From Brachypterus glaber (Eukaryota; Arthropoda; Insecta; Coleoptera; Kateretidae): a stretch of 64,000 nt of DNA. The stretch is from the NCBI GenBank assembly GCA_958510825.1, contig OY294048.1, positions 32,639,026-32,703,025 of the forward strand. Reading direction: 5' to 3'. The notes under the pieces were generated by a model. That model saw only the letters and a list, made by a program, of their open reading frames with translations. It was not told the DNA's origin and ran no database searches. This document shows, piece after piece, positions 1 through 10,299 of this stretch (position 1 is its first letter; the number at the start of each line of letters is the position of its first letter). The position numbers and the translations under genes were made by a program.

Positions 1-131
1 TGCTGGAAGTTGATGCAAGCTTATAATGATACTATAGAACAAACGAAAATGATAAATGCCTTATTAAATTATGGATATTGTAAACCAACAAATATTATTT
101 TGGGTCCTGTTATAAGGCTACAAATGAAAAA
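1..131 (+). CDS. bsf: LRPPRC/bicoid stability factor-like protein, internal exon (5' cut by window edge)
   Basis: Open in frame from base 1 (reads CWKLMQAYND... ending VIRLQMKK) and closed by a donor GT at 132-133. The last two bases AA join the first G of the exon at 1292 to make a Lys codon, so phases agree. It is the first visible exon of a pentatricopeptide-repeat protein of the LRPPRC family. Known members bind mRNA in mitochondria and stabilise mitochondrial transcripts; Drosophila Bsf also binds bicoid mRNA. The helical, Leu/Tyr/Lys-rich composition fits PPR helices. The family call rests mainly on the next exon. Earlier exons lie to the left of the window. Confidence 0.7.
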
Positions 132-1291
132 GTACGTTTTGAAAGTACATACGTAATACCTAATCTTAATAGTTAACAAGCAAGTCTTTATAACACCAAT
201 ATAAAGTTACCACATATAGAAGCAGAAACATTTACATTATACGTTATATGTTACTTACTTTTAAGTATAAATTATACTTGACTTTAGAAATAATTATTTC
301 TCGGAATGATTTAACAGGAGTAAATATATGTAATTAAAAGGAGATAAACCCTATTTTTTACAAAATGAAAATCTTACCTTTTAAACATAATTTTAAGGTC
401 ATCAATATAAAAAAATATATTTTTAGATAAAAAGAAGGCTTAATCTATACAGTTAACAACTAAAATCATTTTGCTTACTTTTTCAGCCTTACAACACTAT
501 GAATATATGGGGCCCCGGGATATTTAACCCAGAAACATGAACCTAATTCAATGTTTGAAATTAGAAATTTATAGGAAAGGATTATTGCTTGTGGTAGCCC
601 TATATACATAGGGGACAATTGGCCGCTATTTTGATTTTTGTTATACTTCAGGGTGCATTTGGGTAATTATTTCAGTGTAATATGAAAGAATTACTATTCT
701 TGTTTATATATTTAAAAAACATTACCCAAAGAATACCACATATGTACTTTTAGCGAAAACCCTTGGAACCCTATAGGGCCCATTTTTACAAAGATATGAA
801 AAATAAACAAATTAGTACTCCAGCCGCCTTGTGTGCGTGACTAGAATTTTTTTTAAATAAATTTAGTTTTAGCAAACCAAAAAAAAACCTTAATCCGATT
901 TACAAAAAAAATATGAACAATTGAAAAGGGGGACTGCCCCTTGGTGGTGGGGCTAGAATTGTTTAAACATTTTTATCAGTATCCAGGGTATTTTAAAACA
1001 AAAAATAGCATAAAATATTTAAGTTAGACTTTTTGGGTCAAATACCCCATAGTGTGGCATACAATGACAAACTCAAGGACCCCTCCCCATAGGCGTGACA
1101 TACTTTATGGACGTGCCCTTAGTAGTACTCACCTTTAAATCCTTTTATCTCTCCAATACGTTCTCGTTTCTAACTTGCTGATCTTTAAAATTCTCATGTA
1201 GCAACACGTTTCAAAGGACTTTTATAGTCTATATTTTTTGAAATCAACTAGGTATTTTTTGCAAATAAAATCTTATACTTACTGTTTTTAG
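132..1291 (+). other. LRPPRC-like intron, no recognised element
   Basis: AT-rich intron bounded by GTACGT and a TTTTTAG acceptor. No open reading frame of note, RNA gene or clear inverted repeat was seen. Confidence 0.5.
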
Positions 1292-1520
1292 GGATATGAG
1301 CAAAGCAGTAGAAAAATACGTTGAATTTGCACAAAAGTACAAGGTTACTCCTTTACAAACTGAATTATTGGGAGATATTCTGGAAATGAGGGACGAAGTT
1401 TTGTTACAAAAAGTCCTAAATGCTACTAGTTTAGTTCATGGAAATGTAGGCACAGTTGTTGGACTTGTTTCTGCATTAGCTGAGAAAGGATTGGAGAAAC
1501 CTTTAAGAAAGCAACTAGGG
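1292..1520 (+). CDS. bsf: LRPPRC/bicoid stability factor-like protein, exon with conserved family segment
   Basis: The acceptor ACTGTTTTTAG ends at 1291 and the donor GTAAG starts at 1521. The exon reads (K)DMSKAVEKYVEFAQKYKV then TPLQTELLGDILEMRDE, continuing with a Leu-rich repeat-like helix and closing RKQLG in phase 0. The YKVTPLQ-ELL block followed by a second helical unit matches the middle-to-C-terminal part of LRPPRC as I remember the human protein (YRVTPLQDELL). This is the main basis for the family call. Expected role: RNA-binding helical-repeat protein of mitochondria (and possibly nucleus) that stabilises and helps polyadenylate mRNAs. No internal stop or frameshift. An ATG at 1296 is internal, not a start. 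Confidence 0.8.
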
Positions 1521-1599
1521 GTAAGACCATGTTTACACCTTTCAAATGCGTTTAATTTAAATATTCAAAACTTTGGACTGCTAACATGTTGATGGTTAA

Positions 1600-1655
1600 A
1601 AACTAATAAAGGACTACTACTAAAGTACAGTACTTTAATAGTCCTTTATTAGTAA
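1600..1655. repeat. Small hairpin (ACTAATAAAGGACTA inverted repeat)
   Basis: Inverted repeat of about 24 bp arms, reading ACTAATAAAGGACT on one side and AGTCCTTTATTAGT on the other, just downstream of the LRPPRC-like exon donor. It may be a tiny MITE or a chance hairpin. Confidence 0.4.
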
Positions 1656-1810
1656 CTAATAAAACACATGACAGCATATTTACATTTCTCAATGAATTGG
1701 AACTGCTTAAATTGAGAAATATCACTTTTTATGTGTGGGATACGCCGCGGCGCGCCGGCCCTTGGCAATAAACAAGATGTGAAAATATGTAATGCTACGC
1801 ATTCCATCAT

Positions 1811-2517
1811 ACCGGGTGTCCCACCAGGTTCTTGATAAGCTATGTCTCCGTTATTTGAAAAGATAGATTTTATTTGCAAAAAACAGCGTTAAATGGGAGC
1901 CATTGAAGTTTTTATTCACGTATCCAAAACCACCCCTTGCTTACCCTCTTGAAACCACCCCCAACTTCTGTTTTTCAAATAGCACCCCCCTATTTTTATC
2001 AAAGAATATGAAAGTAAATTTTATTCTTAATTCAACCATGTATTATAAGCAGTATCTTATTTCTTAAAGGGGCTCCAAATAACAACTATTATTTATTAAT
2101 AATAAAATGTCAAAGAAGTCACGTTAGATTATATCTAAAAGAGAAATGTATCCAAAAATCACCCTTAATAAACCACTCTCCTGGAACCACCTGCAACTTT
2201 GTTCTAAATACCACCCTATTATTAATAAATAATAATTGTTATTTGGAGCCCCTTAAATGATAAGATACCACTTATAATACATGGTTGAATTCAGAATAAA
2301 ATGTACTTTCATATTCTTAAATAATAATAATGGGGGAGTGCTATTTGAAAAACAAGTTGGGGGTGGTTTCAAGGGAGTGGGTAAGCAAGGGGTGGTTTTG
2401 GATACGTAAATAAAAACTTCAATGGCTCCCATTTAACGCTGTTTTTTTTTTGCAAAAAATTCTATCTTACCAAATAACGGAGATGTAGCTTGTCAGGAAC
2501 CTGGTGGGACATCCGGT
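1811..2517. mobile_element. Foldback/MITE with about 300-bp inverted arms
   Basis: Left end ACCGGGTGTCCCACCAGG is mirrored at 2500-2517 (CCTGGTGGGACATCCGGT). The arms stay complementary inward past the GGGGCTCCAAATAACAA / TTGTTATTTGGAGCCCC pair near 2080 and 2230. There is no coding capacity. It lies in an intron of the LRPPRC-like gene and follows directly on a TATGTAATGCTACGCATTCC motif shared with 44317 and 60958. Confidence 0.8.
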
Positions 2518-2562
2518 ATACTATTCACAGTGGTTGGTATATTTTCCCAAATAACGCATTAT

Positions 2563-2749
2563 ACCGGGTGTTTCAGGAAGGTGGTTCACCCCCCCTAACT
2601 TTTAATTTTTTTAGGTGGGTTCGTGAAATTTGCAGGGTATATATAATGTATAATTTATTTGGATTTTTTTACATAGTTGGAATTTTTTGGACACTTCCGG
2701 TTTCGCCGGAAATGAATCGAACTTTAGACTTTTAAATGAAACACCCTGT
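2563..2749. mobile_element. Short MITE with ACCGGGTGTTTCA termini
   Basis: Termini ACCGGGTGTTTCA and TGAAACACCCTGT are inverted, flanked by TA on both sides, about 190 bp long. It resembles a Tc1/mariner-type MITE. No ORF. Confidence 0.55.
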
Positions 2750-2956
2750 ATATTTTTACATATTTCGATTCAGAAATCAATTCTGAGAACAAGCATTTAT
2801 CATTTGTCAATTTTTGTTCTGTTCGCAAGCGAAACATTTACGCCCATTTTTAAGGCCTGTGTTATTATAATTATTATTAATCATTATTATTAATAATTTT
2901 AATTATTATTGATCATTATTATTAATAATTTTAATTATTATTAACTTACATTTTAG

Positions 2957-3119
2957 AGTATTAAATTTTCAATTAAAGCAGATATAAAAAATAGATGTGA
3001 AAGATGGGTTACACAGAAGAAACTAGAGCCCTTGATAACATTGAGAAAAGCTTCCAAAAATTTGTCTGATGAAATATTGGATCAAAGTTTTATAAACTTG
3101 TGTTTGATAAGACTATATA
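2957..3119 (+). CDS. bsf: LRPPRC/bicoid stability factor-like protein, penultimate exon
   Basis: Acceptor TTTTAG ends at 2956. The exon begins SIKFSIKADIKNRCERWV and ends ...FINLCLIRLY plus one base, donor A|GTAAGTG at 3120. Length 163 leaves phase 1, matching the two leading bases of the exon at 10071. Helical, Lys/Leu-rich, consistent with the PPR-like repeats of LRPPRC (compare the conserved RC-R-V---Q-EPL pattern). A repeat copy begins within a few bases of this donor (see the 3122 entry), so part of the splice-site context coincides with repeat sequence. Confidence 0.75.
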
Positions 3120-3121
3120 GT

Positions 3122-3250
3122 AAGTGAAAAAACTAATATATTAACTACGGTAGAGAAGACTATTATAGCCTCGCACTCTTAAATCCCTCGCTGCTACGCA
3201 GCTCGGGATTTAATACGCTCGGCTATAAAAAATGTCTTCTCTACATTGGT
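3122..3250. repeat. Partial copy of an interspersed repeat also at 38065-38480 and 49925-50440
   Basis: GTGAAAAAACTAATA and GTAGAGAAGACTATTAT... CGGCTATAAAAA-TGTCTTCTCTAC occur here, inverted at 38070-38155, and again near 49950-50045. The core (GCACTCTTAAATCCCTCG... CGGGATTTAATACGCTCGG) is itself an inverted repeat. Confidence 0.7.
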
Positions 3251-3305
3251 ATATAATTACCTTGATAAATAATTACTATTATTTTCGATTATTTTTCATT
3301 TGTTT

Positions 3306-3612
3306 ATTTCAAAAAATAAAACAAAAACTTAAAGTCTTCTCCACAATTTTTTTAAATAATTATATTTTTATTTCGACTGGCTACATATGTTTCATCCCTA
3401 AACAATATGGGACATCTTCAGGCCACATACTAAAAATAGTGAAAAGAAAGTCAACCTGATAGTAAAAACATGGATAATAATTTAATATTTTGAGGTTATG
3501 TTTACCTACCTCAAAATCGAGGGATGAAACATATGTAGCCATTTGAAATAAAAATATAATTATTTAAAAAAATTGTGGAGAAGACTTTAAGTTTTTGTTT
3601 TATTTTTTGAAA
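3306..3612. mobile_element. Foldback MITE with about 95-bp arms
   Basis: TTCAAAAAATAAAACAAAAA at the left is mirrored by TTTTTGTTTTATTTTTTGAA at the right. The arms include ACATATGTTTCATCCCT / AGGGATGAAACATATGT. The loop is about 110 bp (3406-3514). Short ORFs across it are by-products. Confidence 0.8.
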
Positions 3613-3816
3613 TATTTTACTCCACTTCAAGAATGGACAATACATTATTTGTTTATTTGTTTAGTCTTTTTTGGGGATCTGACCCAGCCGGTAGTTTATA
3701 TCCGCCTGTATAAGTTTTACAATACATTTTATATGCAGGTGACATATTTAGTCCTCAGCTTTAGTCTTCAATTTTGAAATCATTCTTGATGGCCCATTCA
3801 ATATATTTTGAACAAT

Positions 3817-4713
3817 GTATTACATTAGAGTGGACCTTATTTTTTTATTGTTTTAAAATTTTCATTCTGGCGTATCTAGAAAATCGTGAAAATTTGAAGG
3901 TAATCAAACTTGTCTAAGGTTCCCAATTGGACCCCTAAAATTGTAAAATTACGCAAAAATCGTTGAAAATGTACTTTATGTATCAGTGGAAAATTTAAAA
4001 GCCTTTATATCTTAATTTGTTCCTTTTAAGTGTACGAAATTTTGTGCCAAATTTCAAAATGATCAAAAGCTTTTATCAGATGCCGAAAATACGCCAGAGT
4101 TGCCCCTAAAACACCAAATTTGAAAAATTTCCACCAAAAATATAAGAAACGCAAAAATAGCATTTGAAAAATATGTCAATCTGGACTTTTAATTAATTTT
4201 ATTTAATGTATATTAATAATATAAAATAATTTAACAAAAACAAAATAAGCTAAGCGTCAAATAAGAGCACCCAAATAGGCCTCTTATTTGGCGCTTAGCT
4301 CGTTTTGTTTTTATCAAATTGTTTTATATTATTAATGTACATTAAATATGATTAAGTCCAGATTGACATTTTTTTAATTGCTTTTTAGCGTTTTTCACAT
4401 TTATGGTGTAAATTCGTCAAATGTAGTGTTTTAGGGGCAACAATGTCTTGATCTGTTTGAAATTTTGCATATAATTTTGTACACTGAAAAGGAAAAAATT
4501 AAGATTTCAAGGATTTTAAATTTTCCACTGATACAAAAAGTACAGTCCATTTTCAACGATTATTTACGATTTTTGCGTAATTTCACGATTTTAGGGGTCC
4601 ACTTGGGACCCTTAGAGAAGTTTGACCACCCTAATATTTTTAGGATGTTCTAGATACACCAGAATGAAAATTTTAAAATAATTAAAACATAAGGTCCACC
4701 CTAGTATTACATA
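3817..4713. mobile_element. Large foldback element, about 900 bp, nearly all stem
   Basis: ATTAGAGTGGACCTTAT at the left and ATAAGGTCCACCCTAGT at the right start two arms of about 430 bp. They meet at a short centre near 4265, where AGCTAAGCGTCAAATAAGAG faces CTCTTATTTGGCGCTTAGCT. Arms differ by scattered substitutions, so the element is not very recent. It lies in the last LRPPRC-like intron and would form a long hairpin if transcribed. Confidence 0.85.
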
Positions 4714-5699
4714 TTAGCTAATATTAAAGGTATTTTTCGCAAAAATCTACATTATTTGTACATTAATTTTGACATGACTTTTTTGACATTGGCTATAACT
4801 GGCCAACTTAGGTTCCAGTTTTAGCCAGTTGCGTGGCTATAGCTAGAAAGAGAAGCATATTAGTGTCACACACGGAACACCCACAGTTATGTGTCACAGT
4901 TATCACCATACAAATTAAATAGGTTCGGCAAAAAATGTAATAAAATTTTAAGGGATCATTCTGGTTTATATGCTCCAAAAAAGGGCTATTTTTGTTAATT
5001 TTTTAAGAATGTATCATTATAGATAGTGGTATAAAAAGTACACTCTCGAAATACATGAAACAATTTTTTTTTAATTTTAAACGTTCTTTATACACAAAAA
5101 TAACAGTCAAACGTAACTCCTCGAAAAGTAGATATATCGCTGGCGGCGTTGATGTCTTGATAACGGCTCATCTAAAACGAAAAAATCAAAAATATTTAGA
5201 TTCATTATGACTATGGCTCTCGCGTATTTTATGGATATTAATATTTATTGATAAATAATAAAATGGCGGAGATAAAAAAAAAAAACAAAAAATGGATGTA
5301 TCGGTTTTTGCATGACAAGCAACGCAAAGGCATTGTAAAATATGTTTTTATATTTATTATTCCATCCATTTATTTTCTATTATAATCATCGTACAGAGTG
5401 TAGACTGACAGTTTCTGGCTGCTGGCCTTCTCCAGTATCAATAGCCAACTCTGCACGCTGATTAAGAAAACTATTTTAGACTTTATTCGCAAAAAGAATA
5501 TAGTCATTAGATTGATGTAGACTTGTGCGCCATCTATTTCAGATCTATGTTTTTGTGTAACTATGACGATAAATAACGTACATAGAAATACGACAGTTTA
5601 TTTCGACCAATAATAACAAAGCGACACCCATTAATTATTTAAGGAAGTGTGGCCAAACACAACCACAAAAAACTGTTATCAGGGTAGCGATTCACATCC
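4714..5699. other. Intronic AT-rich stretch, nothing recognised
   Basis: No ORF, RNA gene or strong inverted repeat was recognised between two foldback elements of the last LRPPRC-like intron. Confidence 0.4.
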
Positions 5700-6372
5700 C
5701 GTGTGATGTGGTGTTATAGTCGGAGAGCTGGTGACCATTTTTATTTTCTCTTGGCTGTATTTTATGTATGTACATTCAAATTAAGCTATTTCCAAATATG
5801 CTAGGCTCCGGATCCGGTTCCGCCAAAAGCTGTGTTAGTGAGCTACCAAAAAATCTATTTTTAACTTGCCGTGTCATATAAATTACATTTACAATTAGCT
5901 ATTTTCATAGTTATACACAATAATTATGGGGCTAAGGAGGTAATAACAGTCTTTAAAAAGTGCGTTTCACATATGTTATACTTAATTTTTTTAAGAAATG
6001 ATAATTTATGAAATGCTATTTTGGTTAAATGAAAATTATTTCGACTTTTTAGTATTGACTTATGTCAAATAAACTTTTTTTTACTCCTTGGCCTGCTGAA
6101 TAAGTGTAAAACTATGAAAATACACTAATCTAAATCTAACAAATGTAATGTGTTTGACTCTGAAAGTTAAAAATATTTTTTTTGGGTACCCCATTTTACC
6201 ACCTTTTTGGGCTTCTAGCACCCAAAGGAACCCGATCCAGGACCTGCAGATTTGCAAATACCTTAATTTGAATGTACTTTAAGACATATTTAAGCTCTAT
6301 TTTATATAAAATACAGCTGGGAGAAAATAATTTAATAAAAATGGTCACCAGCTTTATTATCACATCACGGCA
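5700..6372. mobile_element. Foldback/MITE with GTGATGTGNNNTTATA ends
   Basis: The left arm (GAGCTGGTGACCATTTTTAT ... CATTCAAATTAAG) is mirrored near 6255-6372 (CTTAATTTGAATG ... ATGGTCACCAGC). Inner arms retain CTCCGGATCCGG versus CCCGATCCAGG. No coding capacity. Confidence 0.7.
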
Positions 6373-7484
6373 CCTGATCGAGAACGTTCGATAGCCTGAT
6401 TTTTCTGGTTCACCAGTGATGATACCACATCACGTCACATGCAATGTATACACCTCAGGTGTATACTGATGGTTCCCAAATACGTATCTCACCTTTCGGT
6501 TGTAATACATACCTATTGATAAAAAAATAAGAATTGTTGTAATGACAGACTTGGTGTAATAACTTCCAAAAAAAATAATCTAGCATAATTTGACAATTTT
6601 TGACATTTGAAAACCATATTTGAGCTAAAGCACTGGATAGGTTTGTTAAGGTACCCTAACTAACCTACATATCTAGTACTTTACTATACAGGGTTATTCA
6701 GAAAAAGAGAAATTTAAGAGGTGATTCTACGTTAAAGGTTGGTCCGGAAATGAGTCCTAAGGGAGCTATGGCTCTTTAAAATTGTAATAAAAATAAGGTT
6801 TTAATTAATAGCTCTTGTATCCTTTAAGCTAGAGCGGCGAGCTTTTGCTATTAATAGGGGCAATAAGTTTATGTTAATTTATTTTTTTGAATGTATCCAG
6901 AGGCGTGTCTAGACAGGCAAAATATGTGAGGCTTAACACATTTTTGCCCCAACCTTTTTTATGTATATATTTTTTTAGGGTTTTTGTAATAAATATAGAT
7001 TCCTTCAGTAAAAATACATAAAAAATGTCATATACACGGTGTCCCACGGTAGACAAATCAGTCAAACTGTGGCGTTATTAACAAAGATATCAACATGAAA
7101 CTTTTACCAGTCAATATGGACCTAATTATCTTCAATTGACCCAAAACAAAAGTATTCTACTCTTTTTTGGTTTTGAGCTAGAGCTCCACACATGCACTTT
7201 TAAAAGCATAACAATACTTTCAAATGCCAAAATTAAAAAAAGTAACAATTTTTCTTTATCATATGATAGTTTTTTTCACTAAAAACAATAATTTTCGATT
7301 TAAATTCTCAATTTTATAAAACCTTAAAAAAGGGCAATTGCATAATGGAATGACCCCGCTATGGCAAAAGAGTAGGATGCCTTGAAATTAAATTTTTTAA
7401 ATAAGTCGTATACAATAAATGTCAAATTTGATTTTTCATTATAATTAAAAAATTAACAAAGCAAGATTTTTATAAAACCAAGTT

Positions 7485-7727
7485 TTGAATGCCAAAATGA
7501 TAACTTTAGAAGTAAAGAAAGAAATTATTTTAACTTATGGAGAATGTGCTCGAAATTTAAGAGAAACAACGAGAAGAATAGTAGAAAAGTTCCCCGATGA
7601 TAGTAAATTATTTAAATTTATTAACTTGCTGCTTGATTTGAATCCATTTGAATCGTGGAAGACTCGCAAAGAATTAGAATTATTTGCTAATAATAGATTT
7701 TGTGAAATGGCATTTATATTCCCATGA
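7485..7727 (+). pseudogene. Transposon-derived helix-turn-helix (DUF4817-like) fragment
   Basis: The reading frame starts near MPKMITLEVKKEIIL and contains TYGECARNLRETTRRIVEKF followed by PDDSK. Gly-Glu-x-x-Arg-Asn followed by a second helix and KFPDD resembles the N-terminal HTH domain seen in many arthropod transposon and PLE-associated proteins (DUF4817), as I remember the pattern. It has no catalytic domain and lies between the inverted repeats of the 7031-9595 element, so it is probably the remnant of that element's transposase. Confidence 0.5.
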
Positions 7728-8220
7728 TTCTCTGAAGTTAGATGCGTAATTTTGACCTTTTTTCATCAGAACTGGAGTGATTTGGGAAAACCTAAGGACT
7801 AATATGGATTTATTTGAAATATTGTACAAAACAATTCTAATAACACTGAAAATATTCTAGAAAGGCGTAATATTTTGTAGATGTATGGAATTTGACACAT
7901 TGATGAGTTAATTAATTCAAATATCATAAATACGTCTTGCGTTTCGCATATTAATATATAATATTAATAATAACAATCAATTTGATATTTTAACTTATGA
8001 GAATTATTCTTAGTATCATTTAACTTTTAATTCCAACCAAAATGTACGTAATTAATTACATAACAATAAATTAATTGACTAAATTGCCCATAATATGACA
8101 GTTTTTTTCCTTTGTTCTTCTGTATTTGGTCTAATTTTGGTCTGGTTTGGTTCAAAAAAACAAAACAAACGACTAAGAACAAAAGCACGAAGTAGGACTA
8201 GATGAAGTGACCCTAATATG

Positions 8221-8848
8221 CAGGGCCGGACAGAGCCAGCCCGGGCCCCGGTGCAACTTTTTACTCGGACCCCCTTTTTTTCAAAACATAATTGTCCCAT
8301 GCAGGCCTGCAGCTAAGGCACTGAGGGCCGAAGCGGCGCCCCCATTCATTAACTAAGCGCCGCAGTCGAACATTTTTCCAAATTATGTTAATTTCTGACT
8401 GTTTTATTTTCATAGTTCAGCAAGCTTAAGTATGTAAAAAATAATAAAGTCTTAGCGCCGCAGGCGAATTTTGTTTCAATTTTGATAGCTCTGGCGCCGC
8501 AGGCAATTTTTTTACAAATTTTAAGCTTTTGCAAGCTTGAACTAAAAAAAATACGTAGGTAAATTAGCCCTAGCGCCGCGGGCGAATTTTTTTACAAATT
8601 TAAAAACACTAGTAACAGTGCACTATTATTTTTTACAAAAATCCAAAAAGGCTTAAGCGCTGCCGCGGCGAAATTTTTTCTATTGCCCATTTGGAACGAG
8701 ATCTACTTATTTGCTCATTTTGACGCCTTATCGATCTGGGGGAGTATAAATAAATAAACTGTTTATTAAAAACTTCTGTCGCCGGGCCCCCTTCGAGCCC
8801 GGGCCCCGGGTAATCTGTACCCCCTGCACCCCCCTGAATCCGGCCCTG
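8221..8848. mobile_element. hAT-type MITE with perfect 8-bp target duplication
   Basis: Termini CAGGGCCGGA and TCCGGCCCTG are inverted, with CTAATATG repeated exactly at 8213-8220 and 8849-8856. This 8-bp duplication and the CAGGG end are hAT hallmarks. The interior is unusually GC-spiked: a GCGCCGCAGGCGAA-like motif recurs about five times (near 8355, 8456, 8495, 8570, 8660), separated by poly-T/A. No ORF. Confidence 0.85.
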
Positions 8849-8856
8849 CTAATATG

Positions 8857-9259
8857 AACCAGCTGCAACTTCATGCAACTGCGAGGGAAGGGGGTTCTTT
8901 ACAAGCTAATTAATTATGTTTTTTAAAATCTCATAATTATAAAACATGTTTTATCATAAGTTGTCCAATAGGTTTTATAATAACTTGCTTTACCAATACT
9001 TTCATTATGATATAGACTTGACTTTGTAAAAAAAACTGCTAAGATTAATCTAAGATTAATCCAATCATACCAATTAAAAAATTTGAGCGCAAAAAATCAA
9101 AATTTATTAGTAATTAAGTAATACACTCTGTAGTATAAAATACCCTAGTCCACAAGGTTCTTACTAAGTCTAAGTAAAAATCTAATTTATAACATTAGAT
9201 TTGACATTTATTTTTATCGTGAACGTCATATTTGCAAACATTTATTTTCATAGCATCCT
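8857..9259. other. Interior of the 2.6 kb element, no further feature
   Basis: AT-rich sequence between the hAT MITE and the right inverted arm; no coding remnant recognised. Confidence 0.4.
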
Positions 9260-10070
9260 CTCTTTTACATTAGCGGGGTCATTCCATAATGCACTTACCA
9301 TTTTTTACCGTTTTCTAAAATTAAAAATTTAAATAGAAAACTATTGTTTTTAGTAAAAATAAAAAAATAAAGAAATTATATTATTTTTTTAAATTTTGAC
9401 GTTAAAAAATGTTATTATGCTAAAAAAAAATTCTGTTTGTTGCTCTAGCCTAAAAACAGAAAAAAGTACAACACTTTTTTCTGGCGTAAATTGAAGGTAA
9501 CTAGGTCTTTATGGACTGGTAAAAAATATATTTTAATAGCTTTGATAATAACGCCACAATTTGACTGATTTGTCTACCGTGGGACACCGTGTATAGTTGT
9601 AGGAAATTTAGGTGTTTTGGTAAAGAATACTTTTTTGCTTAGTTTTAAATGAAGAATCGTCCTGCATCATTAAAAATTTTATTGGTGCTTTTTTTGTTCC
9701 CGATTCAATGTGTCCATCTTCGAAGGGCCGTAGCTCGCTTAGGGCTCATTTCCGGACCAACCTTTATAGGAATTTTTTTTTCGTAATTTTTAACATAGAA
9801 TCACCCCTTAAATTTCTCGAATTTATTTCTGTATACAAACAAAAAAAAAACATACAAAACAAGCTTCCTTAACTAATACTTTTGCAGTTTCTGTGGTTAT
9901 AACAGTTAAGAACTGTCTGCTTATAGTTCAATAGAACTACTGTAACTTCTTGTACTTTCTCATTAAGAATTTTTTGTTTCATACAAGTTCACGCTTTACC
10001 TCATTTAAAAAAAATAAGGCACTAGATGGCGCTTGTTAAAATAATTATTAATTTATAAACAATTTTTTAG

Positions 10071-10222
10071 GTGAAAGTAATAATTGTGATGCAGCTCTAG
10101 AGCTATATGAAAATATATCAGAATCAGGTAAAATAGACGAAAAAACTGAAACAGAACTAGTGACATTATTTAAAAAATGTAATTATAAAATACCTGAAAA
10201 TGTAAAAATTCAAATAAAATAA
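10071..10222 (+). CDS. bsf: LRPPRC/bicoid stability factor-like protein, terminal exon
   Basis: Acceptor AATTTTTTAG ends at 10070. GT completes the split codon (Ser), then ESNNCDAALELYENISESGK and a Glu/Lys-rich end PENVKIQIK with TAA at 10220-10222. CDAALELYENI-ESGKI is the expected PPR helix pair and matches the spacing of the human family member. The human protein, as remembered, continues several hundred residues further, so this gene either has a shorter C-terminus or an alternative 3' end. AATAAA motifs lie over the stop (10213) and at 10287. The four visible exons sum to 675 nt, 225 codons including the stop, with no frame breaks. Confidence 0.75.
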
Positions 10223-10286
10223 AACAATCTATTTTAGGTTTATATTATTTTTTTTATTTCAAATAATGGTAATAATATGCACATAA

Positions 10287-10292
10287 AATAAA
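10287..10292 (+). terminator. Probable polyadenylation signal of the LRPPRC-like gene
   Basis: AATAAA 65 bases past the stop codon. Another AATAAA overlaps the stop at 10213-10218. In such AT-rich DNA this motif is common, so the assignment is weak. Confidence 0.4.
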
Positions 10293-10299
10293 AATACAT

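Larger units (their letters stand above)
7031..9595. mobile_element. 2.6 kb DNA element with about 340-bp terminal inverted repeats, nested
   Basis: Termini TATACACGGTGTCCCACGG and CCGTGGGACACCGTGTATA are exact mirrors. Inverted similarity continues to about 7375 / 9260, where GGTCATTCCATAATG-type sequence closes both arms. Flanking TA suggests a TA target site. Inside are a degraded helix-turn-helix reading frame (7485-7727) and a nested hAT MITE (8221-8848). Confidence 0.8.
6688..9834. mobile_element. MITE of the ACAGGG...AAGGTTGGTCCGG family, split by a nested 2.6 kb element
   Basis: The left part (6688-7030: TTCTACGTTAAAGGTTGGTC, then AAGGGAGCTATGG) and right part (9596-9834: CCGTAGCTCGCTTAGGGC, ACCAACCTTTATAGG) match the two halves of the intact copy at 13122-13591. 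Other copies are at 47923-49050 (much longer foldback), 60982-61260 (partial) and 38670-38722 (fragment). Terminal inverted repeats begin TATACAGGG. The interruption is the element at 7031-9595. Confidence 0.75.
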
